Notes: a model not told the origin generated them from the letters alone. A stretch of 64,000 bases of DNA from Bifidobacterium imperatoris (GCF_002860405.1 NZ_NMWV01000006.1:1-64000); one strand, 5' to 3'; positions 16,386 to 26,208 are shown, counted from the stretch's first letter. Program-made: numbers and translations.

Positions 16386-17906
16386 TCACAGGTGCTCGCG
16401 CAGACCCTTCAGACGTGCGATGGAAACCGGCTTGCCGACGATTTCCATGGACTCGAACAACGGCGGGGAAACGCGGCGGCCGGACATGGCCACGCGCACC
16501 GGGCCGAAGGCCAGACGCGGCTTGTATCCACCGTCTTCCACCAGAGCCTTGTTCAGGGTCTCGTGCAGGTTATCGGTCTTCCAATCAGCTTCATCAACGC
16601 CTTCGAGGGCGGCGATGGCGGCGTCGAGTACTTCGCCGGCGGAATCCTTGAGCTGCTTGCGAGCATCGGCAGCCGGCTCAATGTATTCCTCGCCGGAGAG
16701 CAGGGAGCCCACCATGCCAGCAACTTCACCGAGCAGACGCACACGCGGCTGAACCAGCGGAGCGGCAGCAGTCAGAATCTCCTGCTCACGGGCGGTCAGA
16801 GCGTCCCAGTTGTCGGCAGAGACCACACCGTCGCGGTGGAGGTACGGCACGGAACGCTTCAGGAAGTCAGCCGGGTCGAGCATACGAATGTGCTCGGCGT
16901 TGATGGAGATGGCCTTGTCCAAGTCGAAGCGGGCCGGGTTGGCCTTCACGTCGCGCACGTCGAACTTGGCGATCATCTCGTCCATAGAGAACACATCACG
17001 ATCGGGGGCGATGGACCAGCCAAGCAGGGCCAGGTAGTTGAGCAGGCCTTCACGGATGAAGCCGGCGTCACGGTGGTTGAACAGGTTGGATTCCGGATCG
17101 CGCTTGGAAAGCTTCTTGTTGCCTTGGCCCATCACGTACGGCATGTGGCCGAACAGCGGGGTGGTCTTGGCGATGCCCAACTCTTCGAGGTAGCGGTAGA
17201 GCACGATCTGGCGCGGGGTGGAGCTCAGCAGATCCTCGCCACGCAGCACCACGTTGATGTCCATCATGGCGTCATCCACCGGGTTGGTGAGCGTGTACAG
17301 CGGGTCACCGTTCGGGCGCACGATCACGTAATCCGGCACGGAACCGGCCTTGAATTCGATGGTGCCACGAATCAGATCGTCGAAGGCAATGTCTTCGTCA
17401 GGCATGCGAATGCGCAGAGCCGGCTTGCGGCCTTCAGCGCGGAAGGCGGCCTTCTGCTCTTCGGTGAGGTTGCGATCATAGCCGTCGTAACCAAATTCAG
17501 CCGGGCGGCCGGCAGCAAGATTGCGCTCCTTGATTTCATCAGGAGTGGAGAAGGATTCGTAGGCGTAGCCTGCTTCGAGTAGCTTGGCGGCGACGTCCTT
17601 GTAGATGTCAGTGCGCTCGGACTGGCGGTACGGGCCGTGGGGGCCGCCCACATCGATGCCCTCATCCCAGTCGATGCCCAGCCAACGCAGGGCTTCAAGA
17701 ATCTGGTTGTAGCTTTCCTCGGAGTCGCGGGCGGCATCGGTATCTTCGATACGGAAGATCAGCTTGCCACCGGTGGCACGAGCTTCAGCCCAGTTGAACA
17801 GGGCGGTGCGTACCATGCCGACGTGCGGGGTGCCGGTCGGGGACGGGCAGAAGCGAACACGAACGTTCGCAGGGAGTTCAGGTTTGGTGTTTTCAGCATC
17901 AGTCAT
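16386..17906 (-). CDS. gltX: Glutamyl-tRNA synthetase
   Basis: A 506-residue class I synthetase that charges tRNA-Glu. The HIGH-type motif is [10 protein letters not shown] (21-30) and the KMSKS-type motif is KLSKRD (about residue 269). The editing-free catalytic core, stem-contact fold and helical anticodon-binding domain have the usual length. Bacteria of this group lack GlnRS, so the enzyme is probably non-discriminating and also feeds Gln-tRNA formation by GatCAB. It is a single gene with a terminator behind it. Confidence 0.97.
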   Translation of the reverse strand: MTDAENTKPELPANVRVRFCPSPTGTPHVGMVRTALFNWAEARATGGKLIFRIEDTDAARDSEESYNQILEALRWLGIDWDEGIDVGGPHGPYRQSERTDIYKDVAAKLLEAGYAYESFSTPDEIKERNLAAGRPAEFGYDGYDRNLTEEQKAAFRAEGRKPALRIRMPDEDIAFDDLIRGTIEFKAGSVPDYVIVRPNGDPLYTLTNPVDDAMMDINVVLRGEDLLSSTPRQIVLYRYLEELGIAKTTPLFGHMPYVMGQGNKKLSKRDPESNLFNHRDAGFIREGLLNYLALLGWSIAPDRDVFSMDEMIAKFDVRDVKANPARFDLDKAISINAEHIRMLDPADFLKRSVPYLHRDGVVSADNWDALTAREQEILTAAAPLVQPRVRLLGEVAGMVGSLLSGEEYIEPAADARKQLKDSAGEVLDAAIAALEGVDEADWKTDNLHETLNKALVEDGGYKPRLAFGPVRVAMSGRRVSPPLFESMEIVGKPVSIARLKGLREHL

Positions 17907-17961
17907 AATCCCCTATTGTGCCGCGCGCGCCGGACGCGCAGGGATCTAACTGAAGCAGGCT

Positions 17962-18075
17962 CTAGCAAGCGAGCCCGCTGAACAGATCAGCCCAATCCTG
18001 AGAATCGTCTTCACGAATCTCATGGAAATCAGTATTCGTGTTGTTCACCGTTATGGTCATGTAGTCGTTGTTCAT
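17962..18075 (-). CDS. Tiny Asn/Asp-rich protein (37 aa) ending in Cys
   Basis: An unrecognised 37-residue ORF starting MNNDYMTITVNNTNTDF and ending WADLFSGLAC. AAGGGGA lies 6 nt before the chosen ATG; an in-frame ATG at 18081 is too close to that site. It lies upstream of gltX on the same strand, 55 bp away. Its start region (GGAATGACAATG) matches that of the tiny ORF at 6215-6322 (GGAATGATTATG). The acidic opening and C-terminal Cys recall peptide precursors, but no modification enzyme is nearby. Function unknown. Confidence 0.5.
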   Translation of the reverse strand: MNNDYMTITVNNTNTDFHEIREDDSQDWADLFSGLAC

Positions 18076-18350
18076 TGTCATTCCCCTTATTGACGCACCG
18101 GAAGCACTCGTTGCTCCCTGACTCCGTCGCCGCAGTCGTGTGCAAAACTGGTTTAACGATAACAAATCACACTAAAGCGCACATCTTTGTTTGATATCGA
18201 TTTCATAACAATCCACTGCACTGCCCTCACAGCCTTTCCCGGGCAGGCAACACACAGAATTCAGACAATGTTCCGCTGATTTGCTTGGTTTTCCCAAAAA
18301 AGCTGGAAGAATAGTGAAGGACGACATCGTCCTTGATGAAAGGGGAATCA

Positions 18351-19733
18351 ATGACCGATCCCAACAATACACCGCTGCCACAAACGCCACCGTCTGGCAA
18401 CGCTAACAACTCAGCTCCACAACAGCAGAATCCGTATAACACGGGTGCGCCTGCAACGCCGCAGTACAGCCAGCCGCAGTATGCACAACCGCAACAGTAT
18501 GGCCAACCCCAACAATATGGTCAGCCACAGTACACTCAACCGCAGTACAGCCAGCCGCAGTACGAGCAGTATGGGCAGCAGTCTCAGCCCACGAACCAGC
18601 AGTACAGTGCTCCGAATCCATTTGAGCAGTCGCCTGTGAATCAACAGCCTCCGGCCTACGGCCAGCCACAACAGCCGCAGTACGAGCAGCCACAGTACGC
18701 TCAGCCGAGCTATACGAGCCCCTATGGTGATAACCCATACGCCAATCCATATGGCAACCAGTACGGTAACGCTCCCTATGGCGCTCCGCAATCCGCTCCC
18801 GTATACTCCACATCCAGCGCTGCCGCGGTTCCGCTCGATAAGCCGTACTATGGATGCTCTTTCCCGGAAGCCTTCCTACGCTTCTGGAAGAAGTACGCCG
18901 TGTTCTCCGGCCGCGCTTCCCGTAGCGAGTTCTGGTGGTGGACGTTGGCACAGACTGGCATCACGTTTGTGCTCGAAGTTCTTGCTGATATCACGGATGA
19001 CAAGCTCGCATTCCTAGGTGGCTTGTGGAGCCTCGCCGTCATTGTGCCAGGCATCGCTCTTGCAGTCCGTCGTCTGCACGACACTAACCGTCCCGGCTGG
19101 TGGGTTGCCGTCTACTACGGCGCATGGCTGGTCAGCATCATTCTTCTGATTGCCGGCGGCGCAGGCGCGCTCTTCGGCGGCATTGGCGGCATGGCCTACG
19201 GTGGCACGTACAGCAAGGGCTACGGCACTATTGCTGCAGGCAGCATTGGATTGCTCGTGGTAGGCTTGCTCATTCTTCTCGCCGCCACCATCGTGTACAT
19301 CGTGTTCATGGCGCAGGCCAGCAAGCCTGAAGGTGCTCGTTTCGATAAGGATGCCGACCCTGCGGGTTACGCCGCCCCAGGTGCAGCGCCATATGGTCAG
19401 CCATACGATCCGCAGTATGGTGCTCCGGTCCCGCCAGCTCCCGGATTCAATGGCCCAGTACCAACTCCGGAATATGGTGCCCCAGCTCCGCAGCCGCAGA
19501 CTTATGCTCCAGCCCCCGCTGGCGATTCGTCTGCAGCACCTGAACCGGCAGCTCCTGCATGGCAGCAGCCGGTTCCGACAGCACCGGCTTACGGTCAGCC
19601 AGCTGCAGCCAGCTCCGAAGCTCCGGCAGCAGATACTCCCGCTTACGGTTCTCCTGAAACCCCGTCCGCTTCCTCTGACTCCTCTGACACTGCCGAGAAC
19701 GACAATGCTCAGAAGCCTTGGCAAGGTCAGTGA
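18351..19733 (+). CDS. DUF805 membrane protein with Gln/Pro/Tyr-rich arms
   Basis: A 460-residue protein. Residues 1-160 are a low-complexity arm of QYxQPQ-type repeats. The middle is a DUF805 domain (about 165-330) with the signature FSGRASRSEFWWWTL and about four membrane segments, including VRRLHDTNRPGWWV. The C-terminal arm is again Pro/Ala/Gln/Tyr-rich. DUF805 proteins are membrane proteins of unknown role. The disordered arms suggest protein-protein contact or phase separation. The start at 18351 has AAAGGGG 5 nt upstream. The repeats are purely coding-level and likely length-variable. Confidence 0.9.
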   Translation: MTDPNNTPLPQTPPSGNANNSAPQQQNPYNTGAPATPQYSQPQYAQPQQYGQPQQYGQPQYTQPQYSQPQYEQYGQQSQPTNQQYSAPNPFEQSPVNQQPPAYGQPQQPQYEQPQYAQPSYTSPYGDNPYANPYGNQYGNAPYGAPQSAPVYSTSSAAAVPLDKPYYGCSFPEAFLRFWKKYAVFSGRASRSEFWWWTLAQTGITFVLEVLADITDDKLAFLGGLWSLAVIVPGIALAVRRLHDTNRPGWWVAVYYGAWLVSIILLIAGGAGALFGGIGGMAYGGTYSKGYGTIAAGSIGLLVVGLLILLAATIVYIVFMAQASKPEGARFDKDADPAGYAAPGAAPYGQPYDPQYGAPVPPAPGFNGPVPTPEYGAPAPQPQTYAPAPAGDSSAAPEPAAPAWQQPVPTAPAYGQPAAASSEAPAADTPAYGSPETPSASSDSSDTAENDNAQKPWQGQ

Positions 19734-19761
19734 TACGGTAACTTCGCAGTAATCCACACAT

Positions 19762-19801
19762 AGATAATCCCCGCTCGACAATCATCGGGCGGGGATTATC
19801 T
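19762..19801 (+). terminator. Bidirectional terminator after the DUF805 gene
   Basis: AGATAATCCCCGC and GCGGGGATTATCT are perfect arms around a 14-nt loop (inner bases TCGACAATCATCGG). It lies between convergent genes, 29 bp after the DUF805 stop. Confidence 0.9.
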
Positions 19802-19864
19802 GTATTGGGAAGTGATGGGTCAAAACGAATTGACTGCAGCAGTCAAACGACTGCGCATACACCA

Positions 19865-21577
19865 TTAGAGCGCGCGTTCAATTGCCTGATCGATAGCGGC
19901 ACGGCGACCAAGCAACCAATCGGCGTTATGCGGGTAGCGCTCAAACGTCAATGGGCTATCCAGTCCTTCATGAATCAGCGACAGCACCTCCTCTCGGCCA
20001 ATTAACGATTCCAATAAACGACATGCACGCAAATCATTCAGCGCTTCCTCCATCACCATCATGCGAATGGACTCTTCCGGCACTCCGCCAGGGCCCGGAT
20101 AGAGCAGGAATGCGTCACCTGCGGCGAACCCTTCTGCCGTACCGGCCTCGGTATACGGATTAATTGGGCGCATGGAGAACTGCGAATTGTAGAAATTCAA
20201 TCCCCAGTGCAGGAATCCGGCCAAATCATAGGTATACAGCAGGAAACCAAGCACACGATTCCGGTAGGAGGGCATGGCCATGAACCGGTTGGGCACATTC
20301 GTGGTTTGCGCGCAGCAGTAGTACACCCACAAATCCTTAGCACCAGCCTGAACAAACGGCTCAATCGCATCATCCGCCGGGATCGGATGCTCGCATGCGC
20401 CGCTCTTATAGAATTCCACATGACTCAACGCATCCATGATGCGATAGTCCTTCAGATACGGCTGCACTATGCGTTTGGCCGCCAGATAGGAGTCGAGATT
20501 ATCCGTAATCGGTTCGTCGGATACATGGAACACCGTATTGTGCGCAATACCCAACTGGTGGAGTTCGCGATCCAATGCCGGCAGGAACGCACCCAGGAAT
20601 TCTGGATACCCGTCTGCCGGGTCAGTTGCGCTGGCCGACCAGCCAAAAAGCTTCTGTTCCACGCCATCAATGGTTGCGATGACTTTCGGACAATGCGCCG
20701 CACCCCATTGGGTAAAGAGATGACTCATTTCGAACTGGTGGATACCAGCCGACTGGCACATGGCCACCCAGCGTTCGAACAGTACGAAGTCAAAGGACCA
20801 TTCGCCATTCGTGCGGCTCACACCAACAAGCTGCGTAGTGAGTCGCTCACCGCCGACCACCGTATCGAGCGGCGGAGTAAACAGCGGCGTATAAATCATC
20901 GTCATGCCGCGCTTGGCTGCAAGTCGCACGAATCGCTCTATGATCGCCCAATGCTCTTCGCTCCACACTGGTACGCCATACCATTGAGCCAGGCAATCGG
21001 CATACAGCCATTCCGTATGCTGCAATGTCAAGGCTGGAAGCTGGGCTGGAATGCAGTGCACAGCCACGGATGCGCGTGCCACCTCGTCGCCGTTGCGCGT
21101 AGAAAACACGAATTCCAATAAGCTATCTTCGCTGTGCTCGAGTTGCGCAGACGCCACATCATCGGCAGGCAAATCGATATCCACCCACAAGGCACGCCAC
21201 TGGTTCGGCATGAATGCCACCCAGCCATCGGTATCCTGCAGCAAATCCGGGTACAGGCCTGGCTCCTCGGAGAGATACGCGTCATCAGTAGTGCCTGGAT
21301 AGGCAGGGAAATCCACATACACGGATTGCACGGTTCGCACATGCGCTCGATCGGCGAATTTCCCGGAAACCTTGAGATGCGTCACGAATTCGTTGACGCA
21401 TCGTTGCGATAACGGCTGCTCATCAGCATCGCCGCCCGATTCGACACGATAGGCGAGCTGGAATGAGACCGTCTCCCCCGCAAGACCGGTGACCCGACTG
21501 ATACGCGAGTCATCAGGATCGTTCTGCGGAAACAGTTTCTCAAGTGCATGTATAGGCGTAACAACGTAGGAGACCAC
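19865..21577 (-). CDS. GH123-like (DUF4091) glycoside hydrolase, cytosolic
   Basis: A 570-residue enzyme with an N-terminal beta-sandwich-like region and a catalytic DUF4091/GH123-type barrel. The Asp-Glu pair expected for substrate-assisted beta-N-acetylgalactosaminidases is D354-E355 in FHVSDEP (counted here). The family block DLWVYYCC...RNRVLGFLLYTYDLAGFLHWG follows. There is no signal peptide, so it should act on imported glycans. It is the last gene of an operon with an ABC importer and lies 8 kb from nahK/galT. The natural reading is an exo-beta-N-acetylhexosaminidase, probably GalNAc-specific, but DUF4091 proteins now span several activities, so the substrate is open. No close characterised bifidobacterial homologue comes to mind. 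Confidence 0.75.
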   Translation of the reverse strand: MVSYVVTPIHALEKLFPQNDPDDSRISRVTGLAGETVSFQLAYRVESGGDADEQPLSQRCVNEFVTHLKVSGKFADRAHVRTVQSVYVDFPAYPGTTDDAYLSEEPGLYPDLLQDTDGWVAFMPNQWRALWVDIDLPADDVASAQLEHSEDSLLEFVFSTRNGDEVARASVAVHCIPAQLPALTLQHTEWLYADCLAQWYGVPVWSEEHWAIIERFVRLAAKRGMTMIYTPLFTPPLDTVVGGERLTTQLVGVSRTNGEWSFDFVLFERWVAMCQSAGIHQFEMSHLFTQWGAAHCPKVIATIDGVEQKLFGWSASATDPADGYPEFLGAFLPALDRELHQLGIAHNTVFHVSDEPITDNLDSYLAAKRIVQPYLKDYRIMDALSHVEFYKSGACEHPIPADDAIEPFVQAGAKDLWVYYCCAQTTNVPNRFMAMPSYRNRVLGFLLYTYDLAGFLHWGLNFYNSQFSMRPINPYTEAGTAEGFAAGDAFLLYPGPGGVPEESIRMMVMEEALNDLRACRLLESLIGREEVLSLIHEGLDSPLTFERYPHNADWLLGRRAAIDQAIERAL

Positions 21578-21665
21578 GATGTCTGCATCCTTTCCAGTGT
21601 CTTATGCAATGTGCTTATGCGATATGTTGCAATGTGCCTATGCGCCGCTCCAATGGGCGCACGGG

Positions 21666-22790
21666 TTAGCGGGCGAACAGCATGACTCCGCTGACATCGC
21701 GCACGATGCCGTCAGCCAGAAGGTACTGTTTGAGGTTACGTTGCAAACTGGTGCGTTCCGGCAGCTCGTCAACCGGCAGTCGATTGGCTCCCCACCCGCA
21801 CACGCGCTCGACGATGGCGGATCCCGGTGTGGGATTGGGGAATTTGGCGAATCGGCGCATGAAGTGGCAAATGTTGCTTTCGGGGCGGCTGATGCGCTCC
21901 AGTGCCGGGTCCAGTAGCCAGCTTTCGCATACCCCAACCGGCGTATACCTGCCAAGCCGCTTCAGCACAGGCACCGCTTGAGTGATGGATTCATCCACCA
22001 ATTCAGGGGTAAGCGGGCCATCCGCAGGAATATGCATATTGGTGGCCGGCATGCCGGGAGCCAGCAGTAATTCGTAACCAGCCAGCGCAAGGCTTGCCCG
22101 CTCCCGATGAATCGTGCCAGCGGTGGTGTCTACCAAGTTTCCGGTCACGGTAACGCCGTCCGAATGCAATTGCGTAACATACTGCGCCTGCGAATCCGGC
22201 ACTGTGCTCACCAACGGCATGCCTTCCGCACTGATGCGCACACCAGAGGCCGCAAGCACCACGAAATCGTCGCTGTAGAGGCTGCGATATATGTAATACG
22301 GTTCAAGGAAAGTGAATGATTCATATTGCAAGCGCCCGATGCGCAGGATTTGCCCGGTGAGGAACAGCAGATTCCATTCGGTTTCGTTGATTCCCTCACG
22401 GCCGGTCTTCTCCCGGTAGGCATCTGCCCAAATCGCAAAATCACGCAACGTGTTTTGCAGAATCGTTTCAGGAATGCCCATACCGCGCAATGAGGCGACA
22501 GCATCCGGTAGCAAATCAATCATTACTGCTGCGAGCGCCATATCCGCGCCCTGCTGCGGATCCGGCCGGTAGAACGTGCCGGCATGTGCACGTAGCCTTT
22601 CGGCCAGCATTGCGGCGGCCGGCACGTTATTGCGACGAATCACCAAATCGGCAAGCTGCGTCAATGCCACTGAACCCACCTGATCAGCGCGCAACCATTC
22701 GAGCACGTTCACCGCGGAGTCATACATGCTCCGTGTCATGCCGAAATACTGCTTGCATAATGCGTAATCACAGATGTTGCTCATTGCCAT
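21666..22790 (-). CDS. GNAT-like acyltransferase (NAT_N + GNAT_C type)
   Basis: A 374-residue protein. The N-terminal half is helical (LEWLRADQVGSVALTQLADL ... EWNLLFLTGQILRIGRLQYE). The C-terminal half shows the GNAT_C pattern: MHIPADGPLTPELVDES, then VGVCESWLLDPALERISRP and ESNICHFMRRFAKF. I recall this pair as PF18082/PF18164, a GNAT-fold family with no settled substrate. Here it lies between the permeases and the GH123-like hydrolase, which suggests it (de)acylates a sugar on the imported glycan or its product. The start at 22790 has AAGGA 6 nt upstream. Confidence 0.7.
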   Translation of the reverse strand: MAMSNICDYALCKQYFGMTRSMYDSAVNVLEWLRADQVGSVALTQLADLVIRRNNVPAAAMLAERLRAHAGTFYRPDPQQGADMALAAVMIDLLPDAVASLRGMGIPETILQNTLRDFAIWADAYREKTGREGINETEWNLLFLTGQILRIGRLQYESFTFLEPYYIYRSLYSDDFVVLAASGVRISAEGMPLVSTVPDSQAQYVTQLHSDGVTVTGNLVDTTAGTIHRERASLALAGYELLLAPGMPATNMHIPADGPLTPELVDESITQAVPVLKRLGRYTPVGVCESWLLDPALERISRPESNICHFMRRFAKFPNPTPGSAIVERVCGWGANRLPVDELPERTSLQRNLKQYLLADGIVRDVSGVMLFAR

Positions 22791-22856
22791 TGGCTTTCCT
22801 TGTGGTCTGGTTTGTTGGTTTTCGGCGTACATGGTTGATGGCCTCTGGGGCAATCA

Positions 22857-23732
22857 TCACACCTTCACTGCACCTGCCGATAGGCCGGTCTTCCAGTAGC
22901 GCTGAGAAATCACAAAGATGATAATCAGCGGCAGGATGGAAACGAACGCACCAACCAGCGTCACAGTGCCGAGGTCCGGCAACGCCACGCTTTGCTTGTT
23001 CCATCCGGCAAGCCCCACGGTGACCGGGTAGAGCTTCGGATCGTTAAACAGCATGAGTGGCAGCATGTAGTTGTTCCAGCTGCCCATGAAGGCGAAAAGG
23101 AACACAGTGGTCAGACCCACCGGCATCATCGGCAGCACAATCTGGAAGAAGATTCTCCACTCGCCTGCGCCATCCACACGGGCGGCTTCGATGATTTCAT
23201 ATGGCACGGCGGCTCGTTCGGCAACCCAGCACAGCACTACGCCAAACGGGTAGACCAGGGCGGGCAGCAGCAGACCAAGCATGTTGCGATTGAGTCCCAG
23301 CTTGACGAGCAGCAGATATTGTGGCTGGGTCAACGCCGTACCGGGAATCATGAAGCTTGCCGTCACCACGCCCAGAATAATGCCGCGGCCCGGGAAGCGA
23401 TAGACGGCGAGCGCGTGGCCGCATAATGCGCTGACCAGCACCGTGAGAACCGAGCCGAGGCCCGAGTAGATTACGGAATTCAACAGCCAACGGGCATAAA
23501 TGCCGTTGTCGTATTGGAAGGTAGCGGCAATGTTCTGGAACAGGTGGAAGTTCGCGAACTCGAAGCTCGGTGTGTTATACAGGTCTCCTGAGGTTTTTGT
23601 GGCTGCGATGAACAGCCAAATTACCGGCAGAATGAAGTAACAGAATCCTGCTACGAAGAATAGGATAACGACCAGTCGAACCCAAGGATTAACGGCTATG
23701 GCTTTACTGCGGTTGCGATTGAGGATGTTCAT
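22857..23732 (-). CDS. Sugar ABC transporter permease, MalG type
   Basis: A 291-residue inner-membrane component with six membrane segments and the EAA loop EAARVDGAGEWRIFFQIVLP, which docks on the ATPase. It starts within the stop of the preceding permease gene (4-bp overlap), so the two are coupled. No ATPase gene is in the cluster. Bifidobacterial sugar importers commonly share one MsmK-type ATPase encoded elsewhere. Confidence 0.92.
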   Translation of the reverse strand: MNILNRNRSKAIAVNPWVRLVVILFFVAGFCYFILPVIWLFIAATKTSGDLYNTPSFEFANFHLFQNIAATFQYDNGIYARWLLNSVIYSGLGSVLTVLVSALCGHALAVYRFPGRGIILGVVTASFMIPGTALTQPQYLLLVKLGLNRNMLGLLLPALVYPFGVVLCWVAERAAVPYEIIEAARVDGAGEWRIFFQIVLPMMPVGLTTVFLFAFMGSWNNYMLPLMLFNDPKLYPVTVGLAGWNKQSVALPDLGTVTLVGAFVSILPLIIIFVISQRYWKTGLSAGAVKV

Positions 23733-24649
23733 AGGACTTCCTTCTTCCTATCCATAAGTGAGACCAGTGCCGAAAGTACGAATGCCACCACGGCTACCAC
23801 GATGGACATTGCCGCACCCTTGTATTGGTTGTTCTGAGTTACTGTGGTGTTCACCACGTCCATCATTGGCGTGAAGCTGTCGGGCACATTGCTGGTAATG
23901 GTGGCCAAAATGGTCGGTTCATTAAACAGCTGGACAGTACCGATGATTGAAGTGAACAACGTGAGCGCGATGGATGGAAGCACCATCGGGATCTTGATGG
24001 ACCACGCGATGCGCAGTTCGTTCGCACCATCAATACGCGCCGCTTCATAGATCTCGTTGGGAATGGCTTGCAAGCCGGAATAGATGATGACCATATTCAC
24101 GCCGACCCAGCACCATGTGGTGATGTTTGCGGCGGACCACAGCACGGATTCAGGAGCCAGGAAGTCCACCGGGATGCCCATCTGCTGCAGACCTTTGACT
24201 ATCGGACTCACGCCGGGCTGGTACATGAAGCCCCATAGCATGGCGGCCACAACGGTCGGCACAGCATATGGCAGGAAGATGATGATCTGATCGAGTTTCT
24301 TGAATCGAACCAAACTCGAGTCAATCAGCAATGCGAAGACGAGCGAGAGGAACATCATCAGCGGAACCTGCACGATGCCAAACAGGAATACGCGCACGAA
24401 GCCGTACATGAAGTCGGAATCCTGCAGAATCGCCGCATAGTTGGAGAAGCCCACGAAGCTCGGATGCGGGCCGCCGAAGCCCAGTCCCTCGTATTTTGCA
24501 GTAAACAGGCTTTTATATACTGCCTCCACAAGCGGAATAAGCAGGAACACGGCGAAGGATATGACGAATGGCGCTACGAATAGATACGGCGTAACGGAAT
24601 TCTTACGGCGAGCGCCATGAACGGCTTGCACTGATTGCTTACTCATCAT
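23729..24649 (-). CDS. Sugar ABC transporter permease, MalF type
   Basis: A 306-residue inner-membrane component with six segments and the EAA loop EAARIDGANELRIAWSIKIP. It overlaps the stop of the binding-protein gene by 4 bp and the start of the second permease by 4 bp. A second ATG lies at 24646. It forms the channel with the MalG-type partner. Confidence 0.92.
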   Translation of the reverse strand: MMSKQSVQAVHGARRKNSVTPYLFVAPFVISFAVFLLIPLVEAVYKSLFTAKYEGLGFGGPHPSFVGFSNYAAILQDSDFMYGFVRVFLFGIVQVPLMMFLSLVFALLIDSSLVRFKKLDQIIIFLPYAVPTVVAAMLWGFMYQPGVSPIVKGLQQMGIPVDFLAPESVLWSAANITTWCWVGVNMVIIYSGLQAIPNEIYEAARIDGANELRIAWSIKIPMVLPSIALTLFTSIIGTVQLFNEPTILATITSNVPDSFTPMMDVVNTTVTQNNQYKGAAMSIVVAVVAFVLSALVSLMDRKKEVL

Positions 24650-25926
24650 TCCACTTCCATTCCCTTGTTGCGCAGTGCTTCGCGCAAAGCATTGGCGGCA
24701 TTGCTACCGGCCTGCAACATGGTTTCCTTGTTGTTGGAGACTTTGGCCAGCTCATCAGACAGCGCCGCACGCCCTTGAGAGATCATTGGGCCGACCATGA
24801 AATCGGACGACACGTTTTCGGCAGCGTTCTTGTATACATCGGCGATGACCTGATCACCGAAGTACTTCTTCTTTTCATTCAGCGCGGGATTATTGAAACC
24901 AGACAATGCCGCGGGGAACAGACCGCCCTCGGAAATCAGGATTTTCAAGGAATCGGGATTCGTATTGAGCCACAGCATGAATTCTGAGGCTTCCTTCGGG
25001 TACTTGCAGGTCTTGGACACCACGTTCATCGAACCGCCGACGTCCGCGTATGGGCCGTTGCCGGTATCGGAGGGGCTTGGTGCCACCGCCCATTTGCCGG
25101 ACTGCTTGGTCATGCTGGTTTCGAATTGTGCGGTGAACCATGAGGCGAAGTTAACGGAGGCAATTTCGTCATGGTTCATGGCGGAGAGGAAGTCCGGCGT
25201 CCACATGTCCACACGCTTCAACAGTCCTTCATCCAACAGGGTCTGGTAGCGCTTAGCTACCTTTTGGAAGGCGGGACCGTCGAGTGTGATCTTCCAGTGC
25301 CCGCTGGCGGTGCCATACCATGAACCACCTTCCTGGAAGAATTGCGCGTCAAACAGCTGAATCTCATCAGGCGAAAACTGGCCTATGTATAGGTTCGGAT
25401 CAGCAGCATGAAGCTTACGGGCCGCATCGATATATTCATCCCATGTCTTGGGAATTGCGACGCCATATTTCTCGAACAGGTCTTTGCGGTAAATCAGTGC
25501 GATGGGCGAGGAATCCTGCGGGACACCGTACACCGTGTTGTTCATAGCCACGGTTTTCCAAGAGCTTTTGGTGAATTCCTTCTCATGGGAGCCAACGTAT
25601 TGACCGATATCGTAGACGTTGCCGTCAATAGCCAAATCGGTTAGATAGGAGGCATCGAGCTGCAGTATGTCGGCTGCGGTGCCAGCCATGATTTGTGTGG
25701 CGTAATTATTCTGCGCATCAGAGGAGATACGGGTGTATTGCACATGGATCTTCGGATGAGTTTTGTTCCACAAATCGACTGCCTTGTCGATTCCCGGCAC
25801 CCAAGCGGAGAAAGTGAGATTCACTACACCATCTCCCGCCGGACCTGTTCCGCATCCGGCGACCAACACCATTGAGAGCACGGCTGCTGCCGCGGCAGCC
25901 AACCGTGAATATGTTTGCCTGCCCAT
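24646..25926 (-). CDS. Sugar-binding lipoprotein of the ABC importer
   Basis: A 426-residue family 1 extracellular solute-binding protein. The signal peptide ends in a lipobox LVAGC with Cys25 as lipidation site. The fold shows VNLTFSAWVPGIDKAVDLWN, YATQIMAGTAADILQLDASY and AVAPSPSDTGNGPYADVGGS. It is the first gene of the operon SBP-MalF-MalG-acyltransferase-GH123-like. The ligand cannot be read from the sequence; context suggests a HexNAc-containing oligosaccharide. Candidate LacI operators lie just upstream. Confidence 0.92.
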   Translation of the reverse strand: MGRQTYSRLAAAAAAVLSMVLVAGCGTGPAGDGVVNLTFSAWVPGIDKAVDLWNKTHPKIHVQYTRISSDAQNNYATQIMAGTAADILQLDASYLTDLAIDGNVYDIGQYVGSHEKEFTKSSWKTVAMNNTVYGVPQDSSPIALIYRKDLFEKYGVAIPKTWDEYIDAARKLHAADPNLYIGQFSPDEIQLFDAQFFQEGGSWYGTASGHWKITLDGPAFQKVAKRYQTLLDEGLLKRVDMWTPDFLSAMNHDEIASVNFASWFTAQFETSMTKQSGKWAVAPSPSDTGNGPYADVGGSMNVVSKTCKYPKEASEFMLWLNTNPDSLKILISEGGLFPAALSGFNNPALNEKKKYFGDQVIADVYKNAAENVSSDFMVGPMISQGRAALSDELAKVSNNKETMLQAGSNAANALREALRNKGMEVE

Positions 25927-25985
25927 AGACTTTCCTCCCTGCTATGGCAAGTCCAGCTATGGCGTATTCGTTGAGCTGACTTGAA

Positions 25986-26046
25986 TGGTGACGTCATCAT
26001 CACCTGACGTCATTTAGAGTATCACCCCTTTATGTTAACGTCAACA
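25986..26046 (-). promoter_or_regulatory. Three LacI-type operator candidates
   Basis: Near-palindromes centred on ACGT: TGGTGACGTCATCA (25986-25999), CCTGACGTCATTT (26003-26015) and TGTTAACGTCAACA (26033-26046). Centres are 16 and 31 bp apart. They lie 60-120 bp upstream of the SBP start and match the central-CG operators of LacI regulators. The gene of a LacI regulator starts this side of the cluster. Confidence 0.65.
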
Positions 26047-26101
26047 TTTCTCGAATATTACGGAATATCGCATGTCGCCCATATCAGTAACCCGACGATA
26101 T

Positions 26102-26133
26102 TCCACCGGGGTATATGTCCACCGGGGTATATG
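26102..26133. repeat. Tandem 16-bp repeat, two copies
   Basis: TCCACCGGGGTATATG occurs twice head to tail, identically (26102-26117 and 26118-26133), in the gap between lacI and the SBP promoter. It could be an activator site or a recent slippage event. Confidence 0.9.
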
Positions 26134-26208
26134 AAAGTTCATACGGCCCGCTCGCCTATGCCCCCGGCACCGAAGTTGCACAGTTCCACGCCTGCGCGAT
26201 CTTCACAA

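Noticed and set aside
17962..18075. Lanthipeptide or other modified peptide precursor
   Set aside because: No modification enzyme, protease or exporter is near. The C-terminal Cys alone is not enough.
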